A stretch of DNA of 64,000 nucleotides from Paenibacillus sp. BSR1-1 (GTDB lineage Bacteria > Bacillota > Bacilli > Bacillales > Cytobacillaceae): NCBI RefSeq assembly GCF_030403775.1, contig NZ_JAQMWQ010000014.1:62001-126000 (forward strand), given 5' to 3'. Below, piece after piece: positions 31,163-39,875 of this stretch. The notes beneath the pieces were generated by a model. That model did no database searches. It was not told where the DNA came from and saw only the letters and a program-made list of their open reading frames with translations. Every line of letters starts with the position of its first letter. Position 1 is the first letter of the stretch. Position numbers and translations under genes: made by a program.

Positions 31163-31351
31163 ATGAAATATATATTGCATGTATTTTTTATCATTCTCAT
31201 TGCACTGGTCACATTTTTCGGGCTTGGGCCCGTATTATTCGCTGATGGAACAGCTCGTGAAAGGGTATTAACCTCAATTGTACTTGTATTAATCTATGCA
31301 CTACTTGGATTTGGATATTGGATGTCCATTAAATTAATCAAAAGAAAATAA
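31163..31351 (+). CDS. Small two-helix membrane protein
   Basis: 62 aa with two hydrophobic helices (about 4-26 and 36-56) joined by DGTARERV and a basic C-terminus (KLIKRK). A good ribosome site (GGGGGTGA) and its own downstream terminator support expression. I do not recognise the family; it is convergent with rpsD. Confidence 0.7.
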   Translation: MKYILHVFFIILIALVTFFGLGPVLFADGTARERVLTSIVLVLIYALLGFGYWMSIKLIKRK

Positions 31352-31386
31352 AAAACCCCGAGCCGTAATTGGCTTGGGGTTTTTTG
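31350..31386. terminator. Bidirectional terminator between the small membrane gene and rpsD
   Basis: Stem ACCCCGAGCC / GGCTTGGGGT with A6 and T6 flanks. Confidence 0.9.
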
Positions 31387-31389
31387 TTA

Positions 31390-31992
31390 TTAACGAGAGT
31401 AGAACTCAACGATAAGAGCTTCGTTAATTTCAGCTGGAAGTTCAGAACGCTCAGGTAAGCGAGTGAAAGTACCTTCAAGCTTGTCTGCATCAAAAGTTAA
31501 GAAATCAGGTACGAAGTTGTTAACTTCAACTGCTTCTTTAACTACATCAAGATTACGTGATTTTTCACGAAGGCTGATAGTTTGACCAGCTGTAACGCGG
31601 TAAGATGGGATATCAACGCGTGAACCGTTAACTAGGATGTGACCGTGGTTAACTAATTGGCGAGCTGCACGACGAGTACGAGCTAGACCTAAACGGTATA
31701 CAACGTTGTCAAGACGTGATTCTAAAAGAACCATGAAGTTTTCACCGTGTTTACCAGAAAGCTTGCCAGCTTTGTCAAATAGGTTGCGGAATTGACGCTC
31801 ATTGATTCCGTACATGTGACGAAGCTTTTGCTTCTCTTGTAATTGCAATCCGTATTCAGAAAGCTTTTTACGTTGGTTTGGACCATGTTGTCCAGGAGCG
31901 TAAGGACGCTTTTCTAATTCTTTACCTGTGCCGCTTAGAGAGATTCCAAGACGACGGGATAATTTCCAGCTTGGGCCGGTATAACGAGCCAT
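31390..31992 (-). CDS. rpsD: 30S ribosomal protein S4
   Basis: 200-aa primary 16S rRNA-binding protein that nucleates 30S assembly. The N-terminus is [16 protein letters not shown], and the S4 RNA-binding domain contains [20 protein letters not shown]. It is monocistronic, as in B. subtilis, and preceded by a long structured leader where S4 probably represses its own synthesis. GAGGAGG ribosome site. Confidence 0.98.
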   Translation of the reverse strand: MARYTGPSWKLSRRLGISLSGTGKELEKRPYAPGQHGPNQRKKLSEYGLQLQEKQKLRHMYGINERQFRNLFDKAGKLSGKHGENFMVLLESRLDNVVYRLGLARTRRAARQLVNHGHILVNGSRVDIPSYRVTAGQTISLREKSRNLDVVKEAVEVNNFVPDFLTFDADKLEGTFTRLPERSELPAEINEALIVEFYSR

Positions 31993-32187
31993 GAATGACT
32001 CCTCCTCTGTGTTTTTATTTTGGTAAAATAAAAACCGTTATGAAACATCATTAAAGCCATTTTGTTTTCATGCACCTTCGCCCTAGCAGCTAAGGGTTAC
32101 AAGATGCACCTTCGTAAGGCAGTTGCCTTATGAGGAACAAAATGAATCAAATAAAGTTGTTCACATAGGCTGCAATATTTTACACAA
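31993..32187 (-). promoter_or_regulatory. S4 autoregulatory leader of rpsD (candidate)
   Basis: About 195 nt of untranslated RNA. On the minus strand two hairpins, TAAGGCAACTGCCTTA and CCCTTAGCTGCTAGGG, are each followed directly by CGAAGGTGCAT (plus strand 32104-32114 and 32070-32080). A third, AT-only hairpin GTTTTTATTTT / AAAATAAAAAC lies just before the ribosome site. B. subtilis rpsD is controlled by S4 binding to a leader pseudoknot; equivalence here is inferred from position and complexity. Confidence 0.65.
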
Positions 32188-32192
32188 AGAGT

Positions 32193-32222
32193 ATTATATA
32201 GTTTTTATTCATCCAAAGTCAA
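32193..32222 (-). promoter_or_regulatory. SigA promoter of rpsD
   Basis: Minus strand TTGACT, 18-bp spacer, TATAAT. A strong promoter that places the start near 32187. Confidence 0.85.
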
Positions 32223-32382
32223 GTATATTTTTTATCTGTTAGCAAAAGGAACAATAATGAGTTGAAAAAAATTTATAAATTATTCAAATTAATATTCCAA
32301 AAATACACGATTATTATCTATAATTAGGTTACGATGTATATTTTTGGAATTGAAAACGGATGGAAAATTAGGTGGAGATGGA

Positions 32383-33807
32383 ATGGATATTCTCGAAAGA
32401 GAGTTAATCTTGCAATCAGAAAGATATAAGAAGTTATTTCGTATTTCCGAAAAACTGCATTCCACGTTTGATATCGATACACTTTTGGGAGAATTATTCG
32501 TAATCCTTCAAGAAGTATATCCTGATTTCTCGTATAACCTGCTGATGTCCCAAGATACATATATCCATAATGAACTTCCGATCTTGGAATTGGAATATGA
32601 TAATGAAAATATTGCGGTGATAGAAGCTTATGTAACTCGCGAAAAACAATATGAGCAATCGGACAGCCATACAATTATATACGAGCCAATTAAAGGGATT
32701 CAAGGGATTTATGGAGTCTTACAGGTATTTGTACCAAATGAATGTGAATTTCTAAAAGCAGAGGTGGAATTCATAACATTATTAGCGGGAAGTGTTGGGC
32801 AGTCATTAGAAAATGCACTTCTTTATCAGCAGTCAAGACGCAGAATTTCCAATTTAAAATTAATAAACGAAACCTCACATCGCTTAAATTCTAATCTACA
32901 TTTGGCAGAAACGATTGGTTATATAACAGAGCAAATTAAGTCTTCCTTTAATGCGCAAGAAGTTGGTTTTTTTATTCTCTCCGAAGAACACGAAAAAATG
33001 AAAGTACTCCCTGGTTCAACTCCCTACTTTTTTACAAAACAAGCAAGGTTCTATGTGAAATATATTAAAGAAAGAATTCAAATGGAAAAAGAGTCACTCT
33101 TTATGGGTGATATGAGTCTCCCCAACATTCAAACCATCACGAATTTTCATTCGGTAATGGCAGTACCGATGATTCAGGCTGAGAATTTAAAGGGGTTCAC
33201 TATTGTTATGCACCAAAAACCCTACTACTTTTCTTTTGAGACCTTCAAGCTGCTGCAATCATTAATCCATCATTCTTCGCTAGCACTTACGAATTCTTTG
33301 CTTCGAGAAGAATTAGAAAAATTGGTCATTACTGACCACCTTACAAAGCTCCATTCCAGAAAATATTTGGATGAACAAATTCAATGGTCGATGAAAGAAG
33401 ATGAGGAAGGAACTTTTATTCTCATAGACATTGATAACTTTAAAGAAATCAATGATTCACATGGTCATCAGGTCGGAGATGAAGTTCTCATCCAAGTAGC
33501 AAATGTAATAATGAGTAATATTCGCGGAAATGATATTGGAGCCCGTTGGGGAGGTGAGGAACTCGCCATTTATCTGCCGAAGGTAGCACTTGATGCAGGT
33601 GTACGTATTGCTGAAAGATTGGTTGAGAAGGTGGCAGAATGCACCAATCCACACATTACCGTGTCGTGCGGTGTTTCCTATTGGCATAAGGAGCGGCTTG
33701 ATACCTACAATCATTTATTTAAACGAGCCGATGAAGCACTTTATCATGCGAAAGGAACGGGTAAGAATAAGGTTGTATCGCAAAATGATAATATGAAGGT
33801 TAGTTAG
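32383..33807 (+). CDS. dgcP: Diguanylate cyclase DgcP with GAF-type sensory region
   Basis: 474-aa cytoplasmic enzyme that makes cyclic di-GMP. Two GAF-like regions fill residues 1 to about 310, and a GGDEF domain the rest. The active site reads GGEEL (390-394), competent in this family, and RGND lies five residues before it, giving an intact RxxD inhibitory site. FILIDIDNFKEIND is the metal-binding strand. ATG at 32383 follows GGTGGAG. Matches B. subtilis DgcP (YtrP) in domains and neighbours rpsD and ytsP. Confidence 0.92.
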   Translation: MDILERELILQSERYKKLFRISEKLHSTFDIDTLLGELFVILQEVYPDFSYNLLMSQDTYIHNELPILELEYDNENIAVIEAYVTREKQYEQSDSHTIIYEPIKGIQGIYGVLQVFVPNECEFLKAEVEFITLLAGSVGQSLENALLYQQSRRRISNLKLINETSHRLNSNLHLAETIGYITEQIKSSFNAQEVGFFILSEEHEKMKVLPGSTPYFFTKQARFYVKYIKERIQMEKESLFMGDMSLPNIQTITNFHSVMAVPMIQAENLKGFTIVMHQKPYYFSFETFKLLQSLIHHSSLALTNSLLREELEKLVITDHLTKLHSRKYLDEQIQWSMKEDEEGTFILIDIDNFKEINDSHGHQVGDEVLIQVANVIMSNIRGNDIGARWGGEELAIYLPKVALDAGVRIAERLVEKVAECTNPHITVSCGVSYWHKERLDTYNHLFKRADEALYHAKGTGKNKVVSQNDNMKVS

Positions 33808-33840
33808 GCACGGATTTCAATCCCGTGCCATTTTTTTTAA
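33807..33840. terminator. Bidirectional terminator between dgcP and ytsP
   Basis: Stem GGCACGG / CCGTGCC with T8 on the plus side. Confidence 0.82.
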
Positions 33841-34319
33841 ATATACTCTAACAAAATTGCAGCAAATTCTTCTAGTTTTTGTTGATCAAGTTCGTCAAAG
33901 CGATTTTTTTCAGGTGAATCGATATCTAATACACCAATAAGCTGTTCCCCTTTTAGAAGTGGAATGACAATCTCTGATTGGGATGCAGCATCGCAGGCAA
34001 TATGGCCGGGAAACTGGTGCACATCCTCAATCCGCAAGGTTTCTCTTTTCAAAGCGGAAGTCCCGCAAACTCCTTTGCCAAGCGGAATGCGGACACAGGC
34101 CGGTAAACCTTGAAAGGGGCCTAATACAAGTTCACCGTTTGTATCTAAGAGATAAAAACCGACCCAGTTGATCCGGTCGAGAAATTGGTTTAATAAAGCA
34201 GTAGCGTTGCTGAGATTCGCAATTTGATTTTTCTCATCGTGCAGAAGTGCCTGCAATTGTTTTTTCACGAGATCATAATTTTCTTCGCGACTTCCTCTAT
34301 ACATTTCGACGTTAAACAT
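33837..34319 (-). CDS. ytsP: Free methionine-(R)-sulfoxide reductase (GAF domain, YtsP)
   Basis: 160-aa single GAF domain of the fRMsr family, which reduces free methionine-R-sulfoxide. The three redox cysteines are Cys75 (PACVRIPL), Cys85 (GKGVCGTSA) and Cys109 (HIACDAASQSE). Convergent with dgcP and divergent from refZ, as in B. subtilis. Ribosome site AAGGGGAAA. Confidence 0.9.
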   Translation of the reverse strand: MFNVEMYRGSREENYDLVKKQLQALLHDEKNQIANLSNATALLNQFLDRINWVGFYLLDTNGELVLGPFQGLPACVRIPLGKGVCGTSALKRETLRIEDVHQFPGHIACDAASQSEIVIPLLKGEQLIGVLDIDSPEKNRFDELDQQKLEEFAAILLEYI

Positions 34320-34419
34320 GAAATTTCCCCTTTTTCTTATAAAATCTATAACTTATTTTATCAAAATAAGAAGAAAATGAGCAGACTTTGTCGATATTTT
34401 CATAAAGGAATCTATTGTG

Positions 34420-34438
34420 ACATAAAGAATCTTTATGT
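34420..34438 (+). promoter_or_regulatory. 19-bp palindrome upstream of refZ (candidate operator)
   Basis: ACATAAAGA-A-TCTTTATGT, perfect 9-bp arms, 39 bp before the refZ start. A degenerate second copy starts at about 34401 (CATAAAGGAATCTATTGTG). Placement suits a TetR-type autoregulatory operator, but binding is unproven. Confidence 0.45.
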
Positions 34439-34476
34439 AAGGGGATATTCGGTGTTTTAATTGGGGGGGAAAGCTG

Positions 34477-35109
34477 ATGAAGAAAAATTCAAAAGAAGCG
34501 ATCGTTAAAGCCGCCGTATTATTGTTTAATTCAAAAGGGTACACAGGGACGTCAATCAGGGATATTGCTCATTCAGCAAAAGTAAATTCGGCAACGATTG
34601 CTTATCATTTTGAAAATAAAGCTGGATTGTTAGAATATTGCTTTACGCATTTTTTTGAACAATATATCAGCAAAATGGAAGAAGCTTACCTCTCAATTGA
34701 ACGAGGAGCTGAAGTCTGTTTAAAGCGAATTGTCGCCGATTTAATTCACTTTCAATGCGAAAATCTGCAGCTGGCGTGCTTTGTATATCGTGAAATGTCA
34801 ATCGATTCACAGGTTGTCAGAGAAATTATGTCGACTTATTCATTAAAAGAAAAATATTACTTTCAAAAAATCTTTGAAAGAGGGTTTGAATGGGGAGAGT
34901 TCCGCCCTCATTCCATTCCATATTTAATCATACAACTTAAGGGGTTGATCATGATGCCCTTTATGAACAATCATTATATGAGAGAAGTATTATATGTTTT
35001 TCCAAATGAGCAATTTTTTGAGCAGAAATATTTAAAAGATATCAATCAATGGATTGAAAAAACATTATGCTCAGATGTACCAATTAAAAAAGGAGCAATG
35101 CTAAAATAG
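34477..35109 (+). CDS. refZ: TetR-family regulator RefZ
   Basis: 210-aa TetR-fold DNA-binding protein with the helix-turn-helix at about 24-50 (TSIRDIAHSAKVNSATIAYH). In B. subtilis RefZ (YttP) binds sites near the origin and modulates FtsZ position and chromosome capture during sporulation. Identity rests on synteny between ytsP and ezrA plus family. ATG after GGGGGGAAA. Confidence 0.88.
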   Translation: MKKNSKEAIVKAAVLLFNSKGYTGTSIRDIAHSAKVNSATIAYHFENKAGLLEYCFTHFFEQYISKMEEAYLSIERGAEVCLKRIVADLIHFQCENLQLACFVYREMSIDSQVVREIMSTYSLKEKYYFQKIFERGFEWGEFRPHSIPYLIIQLKGLIMMPFMNNHYMREVLYVFPNEQFFEQKYLKDINQWIEKTLCSDVPIKKGAMLK

Positions 35110-35130
35110 CGGCAATCGCTATTTTTTTTT
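35105..35130 (+). terminator. Terminator after refZ
   Basis: Stem AATAGCG / CGCTATT followed by T9; it overlaps the refZ stop. Confidence 0.75.
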
Positions 35131-35276
35131 ATTTTGCAAAAAAATTGAATTTAATAGTCAAAAAATGTCGTTTACATGGTATCATAATAGCATTGAATAA
35201 AACATTAAGTGATCTTTTTATATAAACGAAAAAATTCTTTTAATAGAATCATTGTGTTGAGCTAGGAGGCTTTCAT

Positions 35277-36965
35277 GTGAAGTATTTCATTGGTTTATTC
35301 TTCCTATTACTAGCCCTATTTGTAGTAGGATATTTAATAAAGAAAAAATATTTTAAAGAAATGGATCGATTGGAAGCATGGAAAATTGATCTAATGAATC
35401 GTCCGATACTGGATGAAATGTCGAAAGTGAAACAGCTTAATATGACCGGACAAACCGAGGAGCTTTTTGACCATTGGCGGAGTCAATGGGATGATGTCGT
35501 AACTGTGAAGCTTCCGGACTTAGAAGAAATGCTGTTTGATGCAGAAGAGTACATAGACAAGTACCGCTTCAAGAAGTCAAAGGAAGTTCAACAAAAGATT
35601 GCCGAAAAACTGCAGGAAACAGAAGACCAAATTAAAAGTATTTTGGAAGAGCTCCATGAACTTGTTGGCAGCGAGGAGAAAAACAGAGTAGAGATCGAGG
35701 AATTAAAAGAGCTTTATCGGGAATCGAAAAAAATGCTTTTAGCCCATCGTCATAGCTTTGGTAATGCTGAAAAATGCTTAGAGGTGCAGCTTAGTGAAGT
35801 GACGCAAAAATTTCATGAATATGATGAAAAAACGGAAAACGGCAATTACCTTGAAGCAAGAGAAGTGGTCTTACTGATTCATAGCACACTTGGCTCAATC
35901 AAAAGCAATATGAATGTAATCCCTCAGTACTTAATTGAATGTCAGTCATTGATTCCCAATCAGCTTGCTGATGTTTTCGATGGATACCGGGAAATGACTG
36001 GTCAAGGCTATTATTTAGAGCACATAAATGTGGAAGCGGAAAAGATTCGCTTAGAAGAAAAGCTCACTGAGATTGTAATGCAAATTGAAAAAACAGAAAT
36101 AGAGCAAGCTGAAGAAGGGATAAAAGAAGTAAAGGAAAGAGTCGATATTCTTTTTGACCTTTTGGAAAAAGAAGTTCATGCCAAGCATTTCGTGCTGAAG
36201 AATGAAAAGGTAACTAGCGGTCTCCTTATTTCAGCTGAGGAAGAAAATAGAAACCTTTCAAATGAAGTATTTCATATTCAAGAAAGATATCAGTTATCAG
36301 ATGATGATTTTGAGACACAGCGGAATTTGGATAAAGAACTTACTGCAGTATTTAAACATTATGATATTTTATTGGAAAAATTAAAACTAAACGAAACAGC
36401 TCAATCTGTTCTAAGTGAGGAACTAAATGAACTAAAAGAACAATTAGAAATCATCCTCGACGGACAGCATGCGTTTGCTTATAAACTGCAAGCACTGAGA
36501 AAAGATGAAATTGAGGCAAGAGATAAACTAAAGGAACTAACGAAAAAGGTTGGGGAGACCGTCCGCCTTGTTGCAAAGAGCAATGTTCCAGGCTTACCTG
36601 ATGACTACAAGTACCTATATGAAGATACTAACGAAAGTATTCAAAATGTCAGATACCAGCTGGAGGAAAAGCCGCTTAACATTTCCGCCCTTAATCAATA
36701 TTTAGAAATTGCCGTATTAACCGTTGATAAACTTGTTTCTTCGACAATTGAATTGATTGAGAATGCAACGCTTGCGGAAAAAGCCATTCAATATGGAAAC
36801 CGATACCGACGCCAGTATCCTTCTGTTGCAAAAGGCTTATCGGATGCCGAACACGCTTTTAGACTCTATGATTATCAAGAGGCTTTAGAGCAAGTAGCGG
36901 CTTCCTTGGAAGGTATTGACCCGGAAGCATTAAAGAAAATAAAAGCTTCGGCTGTCATGGAATAA
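35277..36965 (+). CDS. ezrA: Septation ring formation regulator EzrA
   Basis: 562 aa, the same length as the B. subtilis protein. One N-terminal membrane helix (3-20) with the rest cytoplasmic, forming spectrin-like coiled-coil repeats. It binds FtsZ and limits extra Z-rings while shuttling PBP1. Starts at GTG after AGGAGG; an overlapping ATG two bases earlier meets an immediate stop (ATGTGA). The hisJ gene found beside ezrA in B. subtilis is absent. Confidence 0.96.
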   Translation: MKYFIGLFFLLLALFVVGYLIKKKYFKEMDRLEAWKIDLMNRPILDEMSKVKQLNMTGQTEELFDHWRSQWDDVVTVKLPDLEEMLFDAEEYIDKYRFKKSKEVQQKIAEKLQETEDQIKSILEELHELVGSEEKNRVEIEELKELYRESKKMLLAHRHSFGNAEKCLEVQLSEVTQKFHEYDEKTENGNYLEAREVVLLIHSTLGSIKSNMNVIPQYLIECQSLIPNQLADVFDGYREMTGQGYYLEHINVEAEKIRLEEKLTEIVMQIEKTEIEQAEEGIKEVKERVDILFDLLEKEVHAKHFVLKNEKVTSGLLISAEEENRNLSNEVFHIQERYQLSDDDFETQRNLDKELTAVFKHYDILLEKLKLNETAQSVLSEELNELKEQLEIILDGQHAFAYKLQALRKDEIEARDKLKELTKKVGETVRLVAKSNVPGLPDDYKYLYEDTNESIQNVRYQLEEKPLNISALNQYLEIAVLTVDKLVSSTIELIENATLAEKAIQYGNRYRRQYPSVAKGLSDAEHAFRLYDYQEALEQVAASLEGIDPEALKKIKASAVME

Positions 36966-36997
36966 AAAACCGATTCTGGTTGAATCGGTTTTTTTCT
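36964..36997 (+). terminator. Terminator after ezrA
   Basis: Stem AAACCGATT / GAATCGGTTT, T7. Confidence 0.88.
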
Positions 36998-37054
36998 TTT
37001 CTTTTTCAAAAGATAGGTTTATGATAAGATTTATTTTTGACGGAGGATAAATTG

Positions 37055-38197
37055 ATGATTTATTTTGATAATAGTGCAACGACAAAACCATATAAAGAGG
37101 TTTTAGATTCTTTTGTAACAGTATCCAGTGAATATTTTGGCAATCCCTCTTCTCTGCATAGTATGGGCGGGCAGGCGGAAAAGCTTTTATCTCAGGCTAG
37201 AGAGCAGGTTGCCGGTCTTTTAAAGGTAATGGCAAATGAGATTTATTTTACCTCTGGCGGGACCGAAAGCAACAACATCGCCATTAAAGGTGCTGCTTTA
37301 TTAAATCGTCATAAAGGGCGGCATTTGATTACTTCGAGTGTAGAGCATGCGTCAGTCAGAGCGGCAATGGAGCAGCTGGAGCAGGAGGGATTTGAGATCA
37401 CCCGCTTGCCAGTTGATAAGTACGGGCGGATCTCAGTAGAAGATTTAGAAAAGGCCATTCGAAAAGATACAATCTTAATCTCGATTATGCAGGTAAATAA
37501 TGAAGTTGGAACCATCCAGCCTATTGAGGAAATAGGTAGTATTCTAAAAAAATATCCATCCATCCTTTTTCATGTGGATGCAGTACAAAGTGTTGGAAAA
37601 GTACCACTTTCTTTATATAAAAATAATGTAGATCTTTGTTCACTATCAGGCCATAAATTTCATGGCTTAAAAGGCACTGGTGTCCTATTTATACGGGAGG
37701 GAGCAAGACTGACCCCGTTATTTTCAGGCGGAAATCAAGAGCGGAGGATGCGCAGCGGCACCGAAAATGTGGCAGGTTTTGTCGCAATGGCAAAGGCGCT
37801 TAGGATGACAATGATGAAAAGCGATGCAGGAATTGCAGAACTGGGGAAAATTCAACATTTGCTGAGAAAAAACTTAACCAAAATCGAAGATATTCAGATT
37901 CACACACCCGTTCAACATGCTGCACCACATATTTTAAATTTTTCTTTGAGAGGGATAAAATCAGAAGTTTTTATCCATGCACTTGAGCAAAATGGAATTT
38001 TTGTGTCTACGACAAGTGCTTGTTCTTCAAAGAAGAAATCACCCAGCAATACATTGCTTGCGATGGGAGTCCCAGAAAGCCTTGCAGAGAGTGCTATAAG
38101 AATAAGCTTATCTTTTGATAATACAGAAGCTGAAGCCTTAAAAGTCCTCTCAATAATTGAAAAAACAGTAAACCAACTACGAAAGGTTATGAAATAA
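37055..38197 (+). CDS. nifZ: Cysteine desulfurase NifZ (IscS-like)
   Basis: 380-aa PLP enzyme that supplies persulfide sulfur. The PLP lysine is Lys201 (SGHKFHGLKG), and the catalytic cysteine is Cys323 in TSACSSKKK. It sits one base ahead of thiI, so the pair forms the 4-thiouridine pathway as in B. subtilis. ATG at 37055 is 8 nt from CGGAGG; a longer start is unlikely. Confidence 0.94.
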   Translation: MIYFDNSATTKPYKEVLDSFVTVSSEYFGNPSSLHSMGGQAEKLLSQAREQVAGLLKVMANEIYFTSGGTESNNIAIKGAALLNRHKGRHLITSSVEHASVRAAMEQLEQEGFEITRLPVDKYGRISVEDLEKAIRKDTILISIMQVNNEVGTIQPIEEIGSILKKYPSILFHVDAVQSVGKVPLSLYKNNVDLCSLSGHKFHGLKGTGVLFIREGARLTPLFSGGNQERRMRSGTENVAGFVAMAKALRMTMMKSDAGIAELGKIQHLLRKNLTKIEDIQIHTPVQHAAPHILNFSLRGIKSEVFIHALEQNGIFVSTTSACSSKKKSPSNTLLAMGVPESLAESAIRISLSFDNTEAEALKVLSIIEKTVNQLRKVMK

Positions 38198-39403
38198 ATG
38201 AATTATGATCGTATTCTAATACGTTATGGAGAGATATCCACCAAAGGAAGAAATCGCAATAAATTTATTGATAAATTGAAAAAGAGCGTAAGAATAGCCC
38301 TTGCTCCCTTTCCTAAAGTAAAGATAGAAGCAAGCCGAGACCGAATGTATGTATTACTAAACGGTGAAAATGGGATAGAAATTATTGGGAAATTAAAGAA
38401 TATATTTGGGATTCAGTCCTATAGTCCGGCTATAAAAGTAGAAAAAGATGTAGAGGCATTGAAACAGGCCTCATATGAATTAGTTAGCTCTCAATTTAAA
38501 GAGGGTCAAACCTTTAAAATTACCGCAAAAAGATCTGACAAAACCTTTGAGTTGAATACAGACGGAATCAATCAAACGATTGGTGCCCATCTGTTAAAAA
38601 ATATTCCTGGAATGAAAGTGGACGTAAGAAATCCGGACATTAATTTACGCGTTGAGGTTAGACCCGATGCCATCTACCTTTCTTCTGAAACTATTCAGGG
38701 TGCTGGCGGGCTTCCAATTGGTTCGAGTGGGAAAGCGATGCTCATGCTTTCAGGTGGAATTGATAGCCCGGTGGCCGGATATTTATCGATGAAGCGGGGA
38801 GTAGAAATTGAAGCCGTACATTTCTTTAGTCCGCCTTTTACTAGTGAACGATCGAAGGAAAAGGTGATTGATCTTTCCAAAAAGCTTGCAGGAATTTTTG
38901 GCTCGTTAACACTCCATATCGTACACTTTACAGATATTCAGCAATCCATCCGTGAGCAGGTACCGGAAAATTATTCGATGACATCAACGCGGAGAATGAT
39001 GTTAAGGATTACAGATGAAATTAGAAAAAAACAAGAAGGCCTTGCGATTATTACCGGTGAGAGTCTTGGACAGGTAGCAAGCCAAACGCTTGAGAGTATG
39101 TATGCGATTAACGAAGTGACGAACACCCCAATTTTACGTCCCTTGATTTCGATGGACAAAACGGATATTATAAAAATCGCTGAGGAAATTGATACCCTCG
39201 ATATTTCGATTCGTCCTTTTGAAGATTGCTGTACTATTTTTGTGCCGTCATCTCCAAAGACAAAACCGAAACGAGAAAAAGTTAACCAGTATGAAAGCTA
39301 TTTTGATTTTGAACCATTAATTCAAGAGGCTGTTCAAGAGGTTGAAACGCTAGTAATAAAACCAGATAGCGAACACCGCTCGGAATTTAATGAGTTATTT
39401 TAA
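38198..39403 (+). CDS. thiI: tRNA 4-thiouridine synthetase ThiI (short form)
   Basis: 401 aa. N-terminal ferredoxin-like and THUMP domains (about 1-165) bind tRNA; the PP-loop SGGIDSP (185-191) adenylates U8; EDCCTIF holds the conserved catalytic cysteine. It lacks the C-terminal rhodanese domain of E. coli ThiI, so sulfur should come directly from NifZ. ATG immediately follows the nifZ stop. Confidence 0.96.
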   Translation: MNYDRILIRYGEISTKGRNRNKFIDKLKKSVRIALAPFPKVKIEASRDRMYVLLNGENGIEIIGKLKNIFGIQSYSPAIKVEKDVEALKQASYELVSSQFKEGQTFKITAKRSDKTFELNTDGINQTIGAHLLKNIPGMKVDVRNPDINLRVEVRPDAIYLSSETIQGAGGLPIGSSGKAMLMLSGGIDSPVAGYLSMKRGVEIEAVHFFSPPFTSERSKEKVIDLSKKLAGIFGSLTLHIVHFTDIQQSIREQVPENYSMTSTRRMMLRITDEIRKKQEGLAIITGESLGQVASQTLESMYAINEVTNTPILRPLISMDKTDIIKIAEEIDTLDISIRPFEDCCTIFVPSSPKTKPKREKVNQYESYFDFEPLIQEAVQEVETLVIKPDSEHRSEFNELF

Positions 39404-39510
39404 GTAGTTGTAAAGTATTTGTGAACTTTTTGTGAATAATTACCAATTGATATTTAGAATGAACCTTGTGAGTTCTACACATTCTATAATCACAAGGAGG
39501 TGATTATCAC

Positions 39511-39717
39511 ATGGCTAGAAGTAACAACTCTAATCAACTACTAGTACCTGGTGTTGAACAAGCTCTTGATCAAATGAAATATGAAATTGCTTCTGAATTT
39601 GGAGTACAACTTGGTGCAGACACTACTTCACGTGCCAACGGTTCTGTTGGTGGTGAAATCACAAAGCGTCTAGTTCAAATGGCTGAACAGCAATTAGGCG
39701 GCGGATTTGCTCGTTAA
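39511..39717 (+). CDS. sspA: Alpha/beta-type small acid-soluble spore protein
   Basis: 68-aa DNA-coating spore protein. [10 protein letters not shown] contains the germination protease GPR cleavage region and [20 protein letters not shown] is the DNA-binding signature. Very strong ribosome site AAGGAGGTGA. TGAATA at 39433 could be a SigG -35 but a good -10 is missing. The location after thiI matches B. subtilis sspA; the paralogue letter is assigned by synteny. Confidence 0.96.
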   Translation: MARSNNSNQLLVPGVEQALDQMKYEIASEFGVQLGADTTSRANGSVGGEITKRLVQMAEQQLGGGFAR

Positions 39718-39739
39718 TCAAATTAAATACGATGGCTAC

Positions 39740-39776
39740 AGAGAGTGAGGCATTTGCCTCGCTCTCTTTTTATTTT
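39740..39776 (+). terminator. Terminator after the SASP gene
   Basis: Long stem AGAGAGTGAGGC / GCCTCGCTCTCT with T run. Confidence 0.92.
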
Positions 39777-39875
39777 AATTAATATTAACAAATGAATAAT
39801 AATTTAAAATTTTAGAATAATTTTGTATAATAAAATTGAGGGATATTTTAATATCTAATATTGAGGGGGAGAAGA

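Noticed and set aside
39430..39465. SigG promoter for the spore protein gene
   Set aside because: TGAATA fits the -35, but no acceptable CATNNTA -10 follows at 17-18 bp. A forespore promoter is expected but not located.
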